Positions 21,906-33,130 are shown, counted from the stretch's first letter. The stretch is 64,000 nucleotides of DNA from an uncultured Rhodopila sp. (GCA_903851415.1 CAINOE010000124.1:62001-126000); one strand, 5' to 3'. Translations and numbers: made by a program. Notes: a model not told the origin generated them from the letters alone.

Positions 21906-22748
21906 ATGCGACCGCCCTTGAGCCCCGGCGCTGCGCTGCGCCAGCACTGGCCCGAATACCTCATGGAAGCCTGGCTGCTTGGGACGTTCATGGTCTCGGC
22001 CGGTGTTTTTGCGACGCTGCTCGGCTTCCCCGGCTCGCCGTTGCCGCGCGTGGTGATGGATGAGGGCGTGCGGCGCGCGCTGATGGGCGCGGCGATGGGA
22101 CTGACCGCGGTGGTGCTGATCTATTCGCCCTGGGGCAAGCGCTCAGGCGCGCACATGAATCCAGCCGTCACGCTGACGTATTGGAGATTGGGAAAAGTCG
22201 CCCGGTGGGATGCCGTGTTCTATATTCTCGCGCAGTTCGCCGGTGGTGTGGTCGGCGTATCCATTGTCGCCGTGCTGCTGGGCGATGCCTTTACCGCGCC
22301 CCCGGTGCACTACGTCGCGACGCTGCCGGGCAGGCACGGTGCGTTCGCGGCATTTGCCGGGGAATTCCTGATTTCGGCGCTGCTGATGTCGGTGATCCTG
22401 CGGGTCTCGAACGCTCCCCGCTATGCAATGCTCACGGGGATCTGCGCGGGCGCGATGGTTGCGATCTACATTACTTTGGAAGCGCCGATCTCCGGGATGA
22501 GCATGAACCCCGCGCGTTCGTTCGCCTCGGCCTTGCCGGCCCGGCTGTGGCGTGATTTGTGGGTTTATTTGACGGCCCCGGTTCTCGGCATGCAGTTGGC
22601 GGCGGCGCTGTATGTCTTTCAGCGCGGCAGACAGGCGGTCGCTTGCGCCAAGTTGCTTCATCCTTCCGACCAGCGCTGCATCCACTGCGGTTACGTTCCG
22701 ACCGCGCGGGGCAAGCTGGTTGCCGAACCAAAAGAGGCATCACGATGA
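21906..22748 (+). CDS. MIP/aquaporin family channel
   Basis: Two NPA boxes: SGAHMNPAVTLTYW and SGMSMNPARSFASALPARLWRDLWVY. Confidence 0.92.
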   Translation: MRPPLSPGAALRQHWPEYLMEAWLLGTFMVSAGVFATLLGFPGSPLPRVVMDEGVRRALMGAAMGLTAVVLIYSPWGKRSGAHMNPAVTLTYWRLGKVARWDAVFYILAQFAGGVVGVSIVAVLLGDAFTAPPVHYVATLPGRHGAFAAFAGEFLISALLMSVILRVSNAPRYAMLTGICAGAMVAIYITLEAPISGMSMNPARSFASALPARLWRDLWVYLTAPVLGMQLAAALYVFQRGRQAVACAKLLHPSDQRCIHCGYVPTARGKLVAEPKEASR

Positions 22749-24205
22749 CGAATTCCAGCCAATATCAGGTCATTATTGTGGGGTCGGGCGCCGGCGGATC
22801 CGCTGCCGCGTTTCGATTGGCGCAAGCCGGCCTGCGTGTCGCCCTGATCGAGAAGGGCGGACCGTTACCGAAAGATGGCAGTACGCTCGACTTCAACCGC
22901 GTCGTGCATGAAGGTGCTTTCAAAAGCCGGGAGCAATGGCGTGACCGTCAGGGCCGCGTGTTCTGTCCGGAAGAATACTTCAACGTTGGCGGCAAGACAA
23001 AATGGTATGGCGCGGCGCTTCTGCGCTACGGCCGGCAGGAGTTTTCCGCGGAAGCGGCTTTCCAGTGTGCGGGGTGGCCAATCACGTATGACGAATTGCT
23101 GCCTTACTATGAAGAGGCCGAGCGAGCGCTTGGTGTCCGCGACCTCGATGCCGAGCCTGATCTGCAACGCATCGCCGATATCGTCACGCGCGGTGCTTCG
23201 GCCTGGAGCCACGAGGCCCTGCCGATGGGCTTGTCGCCGGCAATCGTGCGGAACCCCGCCGAAGCGCGCCACTTTGATGGTTTCGCTTCCGTCGCCAACC
23301 TGAAATCCGATGCGGAGACAGCATTCTTGCAGCCGGTGCTCGGGGCGGCCAACCTGACAGTCCTGACGGGCCGTGCCGTCACCGGGCTTATCGGCGATTC
23401 ATGCGACGCTACCCGCATCAAGGCCGTTCGCCTCGACGACGGAACCGAACTGCAGGGCGATGTCGTTCTGTTGGCCGCGGGTGCTTTGCACTCGCCACGT
23501 TTGCTGCAGAGGTACCTGGCCGCCAACGGCCTGTCTGCGCGATTGCCGTGCGCGGCGGCGGTGGGACGCAATCTGAAAACGCATTTGCTGACGGCGATGA
23601 TTGCGATTTCCACGACGCGGATGACCGACCTGATCCGCAAGACCCGCATCTTCCTGAGTTCCGATTTGCCCCATAGCAGCGTCCAACCTTTGGGTTTTGA
23701 TGGTGAACTCATGAGCACCCTGATTCCAAAGTTTGTCCCTCGCGGCGTCGCGCGGTCGGTTGGAGATCACGCCTACGGCTTTTTTCTGCAGACCGAAGAC
23801 GGCGCGCATCGCGATAACCGCGTCATTGCGGAGTCCGGTGCGACGCAGGGTCTGCCGGTTCTCGACTACGATGCCACCCGGACTCCGGCGGCCGCCAACG
23901 AGCACCGTCAATTGGTCCGAAGTTTCACAATTGCGCTTGCGCGCGCCGGGATGATTGCGTTTTCCCAGCGCATCGGCATCGCCGGCACAGCCCATGTCAG
24001 CGGAACGCTCGCAACCGGGAATGATCCTGCGCAGTCGGTGGTTGATTCCCTGGGACAGGTGCACGGAATGAAATCTCTATACGTGGTCGACGGCAGCATT
24101 TTGCCGCGTTCGAGCCGGGTGAATCCGTCCTTGACGATTTATGCCTGGGCTCTGCGCGTGGCCGACACTATCGCGGGACGCCTGAACCCTGAGACGGCAG
24201 TATAG
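22745..24205 (+). CDS. GMC family oxidoreductase
   Basis: YQVIIVGSGAGGSAAAFRLAQAGLRVALIEKG; C-terminal RVNPSLTIYAWALRVADTIAGRL; ATGA overlap with the aquaporin gene. Confidence 0.9.
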   Translation: MTNSSQYQVIIVGSGAGGSAAAFRLAQAGLRVALIEKGGPLPKDGSTLDFNRVVHEGAFKSREQWRDRQGRVFCPEEYFNVGGKTKWYGAALLRYGRQEFSAEAAFQCAGWPITYDELLPYYEEAERALGVRDLDAEPDLQRIADIVTRGASAWSHEALPMGLSPAIVRNPAEARHFDGFASVANLKSDAETAFLQPVLGAANLTVLTGRAVTGLIGDSCDATRIKAVRLDDGTELQGDVVLLAAGALHSPRLLQRYLAANGLSARLPCAAAVGRNLKTHLLTAMIAISTTRMTDLIRKTRIFLSSDLPHSSVQPLGFDGELMSTLIPKFVPRGVARSVGDHAYGFFLQTEDGAHRDNRVIAESGATQGLPVLDYDATRTPAAANEHRQLVRSFTIALARAGMIAFSQRIGIAGTAHVSGTLATGNDPAQSVVDSLGQVHGMKSLYVVDGSILPRSSRVNPSLTIYAWALRVADTIAGRLNPETAV

Positions 24206-24290
24206 ACGGGTGGCCAGGATGCCCGCCGGCCCATGCCGATCGTACGATGTCAGACGATGATCATCGTGCTGCCGGGGCCGGTGACGTTCC

Positions 24291-24785
24291 TCAACGTGGC
24301 GGGCGGGTTTCCGCGGGGGCGGTTCCCGGGCGGCGCCTGATTGATGCGTCTCGGGCCCTCCCGGCACCGTTCTTCTTAACAGCGCAATCCTCCGAGCCCA
24401 TCCCCGCCTCGATCGGATCGCACGCGGTCTGCTGCCGCGTGGACACCGGTGCCAGCAGGAGATTCAACGCATCGACGTCGCTGGCGAACATGATCTTCGC
24501 TTTCGTCTCCATCGAGCGGAAAATGTCCAGCACGGCCCGCCCGGTCGGGGTCAGCGAGGCGCTGCCGCCCCGGCGGCCGCCGATGACGCGCGTCACCAGA
24601 GGCTCCCGGAAATATCCGTTCATGCTTTCAAGCAGTTTCCAGGCATTCGGGTAGGCCATGCCCATTGTCCGCGCCGCGGCGGCAATCGAGCCCTGCCGAT
24701 CGATGCCCTCCAGCAACGCCATCTTGCCCGGGCCGATCAGCGGCAGGACGCGCACCTGGACGTTCAGCTCCGTTTGATCGGCCAT
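24291..24785 (-). CDS. ModE-like winged-HTH (LysR-type HTH) regulator, no molbindin domain
   Basis: VRVLPLIGPGKMALLEGIDRQGSIAAAARTMGMAYPNAWKLLESMNGYFREPLVTRVIGGRRGGSASLTPTGRAVLDIFRSMETKA; the ORF ends without TOBE/Mop sequence. Confidence 0.8.
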   Translation of the reverse strand: MADQTELNVQVRVLPLIGPGKMALLEGIDRQGSIAAAARTMGMAYPNAWKLLESMNGYFREPLVTRVIGGRRGGSASLTPTGRAVLDIFRSMETKAKIMFASDVDALNLLLAPVSTRQQTACDPIEAGMGSEDCAVKKNGAGRARDASIRRRPGTAPAETRPPR

Positions 24786-24887
24786 GTCTCCGTCCTGTTG
24801 GTGGTCCCGACCGCCTAGCCGCTTCGGCGGTGCGCGTCAAGCAACCATCCATCAGAACATTGATTTCGTTTGGTATTCCCCGGCAGA

Positions 24888-25379
24888 TCAAACTTCCTGC
24901 TCGTCCAGGGCCAGGCGCATGCCGGCGGCGTCGCGCATGACCCGGCGCATCCACAGCGGCGGCACGCCGTTCATCAGGCGCTGAACGTTGGAGATGACGT
25001 CGTCAATGTCGCGCACCGTCGCGCTCTTGACCGGGAAGATCCGCAGCGCATGCACGCGGAAGGCGGCGAGGTCGCTCAGCCCCAGGGTGAACAAGACCGA
25101 GCAGCCCTTCAGCGCATCGACCCGGTCCACCAACGGATCGCGGCCGGTGCCGTCGTCGTCCTCCATGTCGTCCATGATGCAGGTGCCGAGCTGCTTGCCG
25201 AGGCCGCCGCCCGGACCTTTCTTGGCGACGCCGCCGGGGCCGAAATGGATCACGTCAACGAATTCCGAGCTGTCCCTGGCCACGTCGTAGAAGACGACCT
25301 GTTTGGCGGCGGCGAAATTCGCGTCGACCTGGATCAGGCTGTTCGTGGTGACGGCGATACGAAGATGCGGGGCATCCAT
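24888..25379 (-). CDS. NifX/NafY-like dinitrogenase cofactor-binding family protein
   Basis: MDAPHLRIAVTTNSLIQVDANFAAAKQVVFYDVARDSSEFVDVIHF...GTGRDPLVDRVDALKGCSVLFTLGLSDLAAFRVHALRIFPVKSATVRDIDDVI. Confidence 0.72.
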   Translation of the reverse strand: MDAPHLRIAVTTNSLIQVDANFAAAKQVVFYDVARDSSEFVDVIHFGPGGVAKKGPGGGLGKQLGTCIMDDMEDDDGTGRDPLVDRVDALKGCSVLFTLGLSDLAAFRVHALRIFPVKSATVRDIDDVISNVQRLMNGVPPLWMRRVMRDAAGMRLALDEQEV

Positions 25380-25397
25380 GGCGGGTTCCTCGAAGGG

Positions 25398-26291
25398 TCA
25401 GGTCATCGGTTGGTTGATCGCCGCCGTCTCGCGCCCGAAACGCTGGCGGAAGCTGGCGGGCAAAGTCACGCCGTCCGGGGTGCGGGCGCGCCATTTGTCC
25501 AGCTCCGCCAGGGGCAGAGCGCCGTCGGTCAGCGCCTCGACCGGAATGATATACAGAACGTCGCGGTGAACAACGAAGAAGTCGATCGGGTAAAGCGACG
25601 CATCGCGATACAGCGGGCTGATTTCGATCTGCAGCAAGTCGCCTTCGATGTCGGTCTTCGGGTTGTCGCAATCGAAACGGGCATGCCGGTTGAACCGGCC
25701 GGTGCGGCGGAACTGATAAAGAACGCGGTCCTCGTCGAAGAAGCGCTTCAGCTCGCCGGTGATGTCGAAAAAATACTGCGACAGCATCGCTGCGACATAG
25801 GCTTCCGGGTAGGGCTGGCGCAACGATTCCAGATAGTAAGCCGTCGCGGACTCCAGCAGTACCAAGCCGATCGGCGTGATCGCGAGCGACAAAGCGAGCT
25901 TGTGAACGGTGCCGTTGAACCAGATGATGCCATCGTCGATCGTAATGCGGCCTTGCGGCGTGAACGCAACGGACCAGGCGACGCGCAGGATGCGGTAAAG
26001 CTCGGCCACCACCCTCTCGCTCATGGTGCCACGCGGCATGCCGGCCGCGCGCTGCCATGTCGTTTTGCCGTCGGAGTCGGGGGTCCGGGATTGCACATAC
26101 GAATCCAGCACCATGAAGGCGCTGAAGACGCCGCGCAGTTCGTCCGTTATCAGCTCCTGCCGCGGTTCCTCGGCAGCGAAGCTCAGGGCCTTGCGTTTCG
26201 TATAGAGTTCGATCTGCCGGTATTCCGGCAGCGACAAGCGGCGATGCGAGCCGTTGGTCGAACCGGTGAGCAGGTCGTACAGCTTTACCAT
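25398..26291 (-). CDS. Uncharacterized protein encoded directly downstream of vnfK
   Basis: 297 aa; MVKLYDLLTGSTNGSHRRLSLPEYRQIELYTKRKALSFAAEEPRQEL...; operon position; no family recognised by eye. Confidence 0.75.
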   Translation of the reverse strand: MVKLYDLLTGSTNGSHRRLSLPEYRQIELYTKRKALSFAAEEPRQELITDELRGVFSAFMVLDSYVQSRTPDSDGKTTWQRAAGMPRGTMSERVVAELYRILRVAWSVAFTPQGRITIDDGIIWFNGTVHKLALSLAITPIGLVLLESATAYYLESLRQPYPEAYVAAMLSQYFFDITGELKRFFDEDRVLYQFRRTGRFNRHARFDCDNPKTDIEGDLLQIEISPLYRDASLYPIDFFVVHRDVLYIIPVEALTDGALPLAELDKWRARTPDGVTLPASFRQRFGRETAAINQPMT

Positions 26292-26355
26292 AACGTAGCG
26301 ATCTCCGTATCCGGCAGACGCCCGGGACGGGCTTGCTCCCGTCCCGGATTGGCAC

Positions 26356-27756
<1,401 letters not shown>

Positions 27757-27773
27757 TCATGACCAAATAGCGC

Positions 27774-29632
<1,859 letters not shown>

Positions 29633-29676
29633 CTATAGCGAAAAGCATGTTTTCCGGGTCGGACGCCGTCCGGAGT

Positions 29677-29690
29677 GTTCCGATCAGTAC
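29677..29690. promoter_or_regulatory. Putative VnfA upstream activator site 1
   Basis: gttc-cgatca-gtac (reverse complement GTAC-N6-GAAC). Confidence 0.55.
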
Positions 29691-29706
29691 GAATGGCCCG
29701 GGAAGA

Positions 29707-29720
29707 GTACACGCCGGTGC
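29707..29720. promoter_or_regulatory. Putative VnfA upstream activator site 2
   Basis: gtac-acgccg-gtgc (GTAC-N6-GTgC), exactly 30 bp from site 1. Confidence 0.45.
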
Positions 29721-29762
29721 GCGGAGTGTGCGGACCGCGTCGTTTCCGGCCTGCCGAGCGTG

Positions 29763-29778
29763 TGGCACGGCGGTTGCG
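29763..29778 (+). promoter_or_regulatory. Sigma54 -24/-12 promoter of the NifX-glyoxalase fusion gene
   Basis: TGGCACGGCGGTTGCG; consensus TGGCAC-N5-TTGC, about 39 bp before the ATG at 29817. Confidence 0.88.
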
Positions 29779-29816
29779 AAGCGTTTTCCACCTTATTCGT
29801 TCTCGGAGGTTTCTCC

Positions 29817-30611
29817 ATGTCCATCGACACGATCGAAAAACCACAAACCGCCTCGACCACCCTGCGGATCGCCGTCGCCAGCAAGGACGACATCCGCATC
29901 GATCAACATTTCGGCCACGCAGACTCGTTCCTGGTGTACGATGTCACCGCCAGTGGCGCGACCCCGCTCGGCCGCCGTGAAATCGCCGCCCATGCCGAGG
30001 GTGAGGACGAGGACCCGCGCCAGACCATCCTTCGCATGCTCGCCGACTGCAAAGTCCTGCTGGTCGCCAAGATCGGCCCCAACCCTCAGGAACAGCTCGC
30101 GGCTGTCGGAATCGAGGCCAGCGACATGCTGGCCGGCAAGCCGATCGATACGGCGCTGACGATGACGTTCGCGGCGAAGAACGTGGATCATGGCGACAGC
30201 CCGGTCGATTCCTCAAGCTTTCGGCTGCTGCATGCCATGCTGCGGGTTACCGACCTGGACCGTTCATTAGACTTTTATACCAACCAGTTGGGGATGCAGG
30301 TGCTGGAGCGCCGCGACCACAAGAAGAACCAGTTCTCCCAGGCGTATATCGGTTTTGGTGACGGCTTCGGACAGATGACGCTGGAGCTGGTGTCCAACTG
30401 GGACCACGAGGGCCCCTATACGCAGGGCGAATCGTTCGGCCATATCGCCATCGAGGTCCGCGGCATAACCGCCCTGTGCGACCGTCTCTCTGCTGCCGGC
30501 GTGAAGATGCCGCGGCCACCCCGCGCCCAGCGCCATGGCGAGAATATCGTCGCCTTCATTGAGGACCCGGACGGTCACCAGATCGAACTGGTCCAGAAAC
30601 CCGCTACCTGA
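29817..30611 (+). CDS. Fusion protein: N-terminal NifX/NafY-type cofactor-binding domain + C-terminal glyoxalase I (VOC) domain
   Basis: 264 aa; N-terminus TLRIAVASKDDIRIDQHFGHADSFLVYDVTASGATPLGRREI...TILRMLADCKVLLVAKIGPNPQEQLAAVGIEASDM; C-terminus RLLHAMLRVTDLDRSLDFYTNQLGMQVLERRDHKKNQFSQAYIGFGDGFGQMTLELVSNWDHEGPYTQGESFGHIAIEV...IVAFIEDPDGHQIELVQ; RBS ggaggt at 29805. Confidence 0.9.
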   Translation: MSIDTIEKPQTASTTLRIAVASKDDIRIDQHFGHADSFLVYDVTASGATPLGRREIAAHAEGEDEDPRQTILRMLADCKVLLVAKIGPNPQEQLAAVGIEASDMLAGKPIDTALTMTFAAKNVDHGDSPVDSSSFRLLHAMLRVTDLDRSLDFYTNQLGMQVLERRDHKKNQFSQAYIGFGDGFGQMTLELVSNWDHEGPYTQGESFGHIAIEVRGITALCDRLSAAGVKMPRPPRAQRHGENIVAFIEDPDGHQIELVQKPAT

Positions 30612-30623
30612 AAGGAGATTACG

Positions 30624-30842
30624 ATGTCAGTTGAATCCGCCGTCGCCTACATCAAGCGCATGCGTGAGGATCAGGAGTTCCGTCGCGTCCTCAATGAGAA
30701 CAGCGAAGACGAAGCCGCCAACTGGGCTTTCGTCAAGGAAAATGGTTACGACTTCACCATGGCCGATTTCAAGGCGGCTCAGGACGAGGTCTACAAGGAA
30801 TACGGGGTCGATCCGATGCAGGATATTCAGATCGGTTCGTAG
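30624..30842 (+). CDS. Nif11 family protein
   Basis: 72 aa; MSVESAVAYIKRMREDQEFRRVLNENSEDEAANWAFVKENGYDFTMADFKAAQDEV, Nif11 domain pattern. Confidence 0.85.
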   Translation: MSVESAVAYIKRMREDQEFRRVLNENSEDEAANWAFVKENGYDFTMADFKAAQDEVYKEYGVDPMQDIQIGS

Positions 30843-30849
30843 GTTGGCC

Positions 30850-30877
30850 CGTCATGGCGCGCGTGCGCGCCATGACG
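30850..30877. terminator. Bidirectional hairpin between convergent genes
   Basis: cgtcatggcgcgc-gt-gcgcgccatgacg, 13-bp perfect stem after the nif11 stop. Confidence 0.65.
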
Positions 30878-30883
30878 GACGCT

Positions 30884-31228
30884 TCAGCTCCGATACCGCA
30901 GCACTGCCTCGCGGCGGTTGGTGAAGTGCTGCGCCATCCGTTCGGCGTCATCGACGGTGAGCGGAAACCCATAGGTTTTCGCGGCGGCAGCCAGTTGCGC
31001 TGCTTGCATGCCCTGGAGGGACGCAAATCCGGCCGTGGCCATGGCATTGACCCGGCTGCGCAACGCCGGATCGCCGGTGCGCGCCAACCAGCCCTCCCGC
31101 ACTGATCCCGGCGAATATTCCGGCCCGACCGCAACGGCGGACTGGCGATCGTACGTGCTGATCGCCGCCATCATGGCGATATCCGCGAGGATCATATGGA
31201 ACTGCTGATTTTCGGTTGGTGCGTTCAT
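30884..31228 (-). CDS. Hypothetical protein downstream of vnfA
   Basis: 114 aa; MNAPTENQQFHMILADIAMMAAISTYDRQSAVAVGPEYSPGSVREGWLARTGD...; starts 6 bp after the vnfA stop. Confidence 0.6.
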   Translation of the reverse strand: MNAPTENQQFHMILADIAMMAAISTYDRQSAVAVGPEYSPGSVREGWLARTGDPALRSRVNAMATAGFASLQGMQAAQLAAAAKTYGFPLTVDDAERMAQHFTNRREAVLRYRS

Positions 31229-31233
31229 GAACC

Positions 31234-32835
31234 TTATCCCTGTTGATGCGCCTCGGCGCGGCGAAACGTTTTGTAGCTGATGTTGTGCTTCTCCATGCGC
31301 AGCCCGAGGATGCGCCGTGTCAGGCCGAGTTCCTTGGCCGCCTCGGTCATGTTGCCGTTGTGCGTCTTCAGGGTCTCGACGATCATTTCGTATTCCACGG
31401 CGTGGATCTTGGCTTCCAGGCTGCAGCCGAACGCGGTGCCGGTTTCGGCGGAGGTCTGCAACGAGGGCGGCAGGTTGTAGCCGTGGATCACTGCATCATC
31501 CGACAGGATGACGGAACGTTCGATCACATTCTCCAGTTCGCGGACGTTGCCCGGCCAATGATACGTCATGAGCATGTTCAGCGCGGGCGTGGAGATGCGC
31601 TTGACCTCCTTGCCGCCCTCGGCCGAGTAGCGGGCGGCAAAATAATCCGCCAGCAGGATCACGTCGCTGCCCCGATCCCGCAGCGGCGGGACGGTAATCG
31701 GGAAAACATTCAGGCGGTAATATAGATCTTCGCGAAAGGTCCCCTTCGCCACCATGTCCGGCAAATCTCGGTTGGTCGCCGCGATGATACGCAGATCGAC
31801 CTTGATGGGACGGTTTCCGCCCACCCGCTCGAACGCCCGTTCCTGCAGCACACGCAGCAATTTGGCCTGGATCGGCAAGCTGAGCTCGCCGACCTCGTCG
31901 AGGAAGATTGTTCCGCCGTCGGCCTGCTCGAAGCGCCCCTTGCGCATCATCGCGGCGCCGGTGAATGCGCCTTTTTCATGGCCGAACAACTCGCTTTCGA
32001 CGATGTTTTCCGGCAGCGCGGCGCAGTTGAATTTGACCAGCGGCCCGTCGGCATTGGGGCTTTGATAGTGGATCGCGTTGGCGACCAGTTCCTTGCCGAC
32101 GCCGCTTTCGCCCAGGATCAATACCGTCGCCTTGGTGGCGGCAACCTTGTGAACCAGCTCGTAGACTTCCTGCATCGGCTTGGAGTTGCCGATGATGTTG
32201 GTGGGTTTGAACCGTTCCCGCAGCTCTTTCTTCAGGCGGCGGTTTTCGTTTTCAAGCCGCACCTTGGAGATGTTCTCCATAAGGTACAGTTCCACTGCAG
32301 GGCCGACCATGGAGGCGATCGTTGCGAGCAGTTCGACGTCCTGCTTCAGCAGACCGCGATTGAGATAGATACGTTCCGCGCTGATCGTGCCGACAACTTT
32401 CTTCGCATGCATGATCGGTACGCATACGAACGAGGCTTTGGCGTTGCTGTGCTCGCCATCAACCCCGGGGGTTTCGACAAAACCTGGCTGATCGCGCAGG
32501 TGCGGAACGATAAACGCCGTGCCGCTTTCCACCACCTTGGTGATGATGCCACCGTTGGGCGAATAGAGGCCGCTGGCTTTCTCGGCATCCGTCAGGCCGA
32601 AGCTTTCGTGGATGAAAATGGAATCCGACTGGTTGTCGTACAGCGCGACCATCCCGCGGCGCATCCGCAGACGTTGCCGCATGACCTGCAGCATCACCGA
32701 CAACGAAGTGGCAAGATCCTGATTTTCCGCCATGATCTGGCTGATCTGGAACAGGATCGGCAACATGTTCACACGGCATTCGCCGGTGAAGCAATGGGTG
32801 AAATCATCGACGTCGATAGCGATCGATTGCTCCAT
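31234..32835 (-). CDS. vnfA: VnfA, sigma54-dependent transcriptional activator (GAF-AAA+-Fis)
   Basis: 533 aa; GESGVGKELVANAIHYQSP, ESELFGHEKGAFTGA, C-terminal GNMTEAAKELGLTRRILGLRMEKHNI; adjacent to vnf genes. Confidence 0.93.
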   Translation of the reverse strand: MEQSIAIDVDDFTHCFTGECRVNMLPILFQISQIMAENQDLATSLSVMLQVMRQRLRMRRGMVALYDNQSDSIFIHESFGLTDAEKASGLYSPNGGIITKVVESGTAFIVPHLRDQPGFVETPGVDGEHSNAKASFVCVPIMHAKKVVGTISAERIYLNRGLLKQDVELLATIASMVGPAVELYLMENISKVRLENENRRLKKELRERFKPTNIIGNSKPMQEVYELVHKVAATKATVLILGESGVGKELVANAIHYQSPNADGPLVKFNCAALPENIVESELFGHEKGAFTGAAMMRKGRFEQADGGTIFLDEVGELSLPIQAKLLRVLQERAFERVGGNRPIKVDLRIIAATNRDLPDMVAKGTFREDLYYRLNVFPITVPPLRDRGSDVILLADYFAARYSAEGGKEVKRISTPALNMLMTYHWPGNVRELENVIERSVILSDDAVIHGYNLPPSLQTSAETGTAFGCSLEAKIHAVEYEMIVETLKTHNGNMTEAAKELGLTRRILGLRMEKHNISYKTFRRAEAHQQG

Positions 32836-32883
32836 GTCGGTCCCGCTTCACCCCTTGCCATTACCCTATAGCCCACGATGCAA

Positions 32884-32897
32884 GTACGATGCCATAC
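32884..32897. promoter_or_regulatory. Weak VnfA-like dyad near vnfA
   Basis: gtac-gatgcc-atac. Confidence 0.3.
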
Positions 32898-32994
32898 TGG
32901 AATCCAATTAAACCATTGATTCCGCTCAATACCGATATTGTCGGATTGCCACCAAACGCCACGCCGGGTTGAATTCATGACATCGCCTATGTCC

Positions 32995-33008
32995 GTTCAA
33001 AAATGTAC
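32995..33008. promoter_or_regulatory. Putative VnfA site upstream of vnfE
   Basis: gttc-aaaaat-gtac (reverse complement GTAC-N6-GAAC). Confidence 0.5.
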
Positions 33009-33033
33009 ATTTTTCTCGCAATCTGCCGCTGAT

Positions 33034-33047
33034 GTACGAACATGTGG
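33034..33047. promoter_or_regulatory. Putative second VnfA-like site upstream of vnfE
   Basis: gtac-gaacat-gtgg (half match). Confidence 0.3.
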
Positions 33048-33114
33048 CAGGAGTTTGCTGGAATTTCCCGATTTCGACCGCCAAAAACCGTTATAGCGCG
33101 TTTGCTCGTCAAGC

Positions 33115-33130
33115 TGGCCCATCTATTGCT
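33115..33130 (+). promoter_or_regulatory. Sigma54 -24/-12 promoter of vnfE
   Basis: TGGCCCATCTATTGCT; 10 bp between GG and GC, 27-39 bp before the vnfE start. Confidence 0.7.

Noticed and set aside
30624-30842. Nif11 peptide as a RiPP precursor
   Set aside because: No LanM, radical SAM, YcaO or peptidase-transporter gene nearby, and no GG-type cleavage site followed by a Cys/Ser-rich core.
33045-33059. tggcaggagtttgct as a sigma54 promoter for vnfE
   Set aside because: Only 9 bp separate GG and GC instead of 10; the element at 33115-33130 has correct spacing and lies nearer the start codon.
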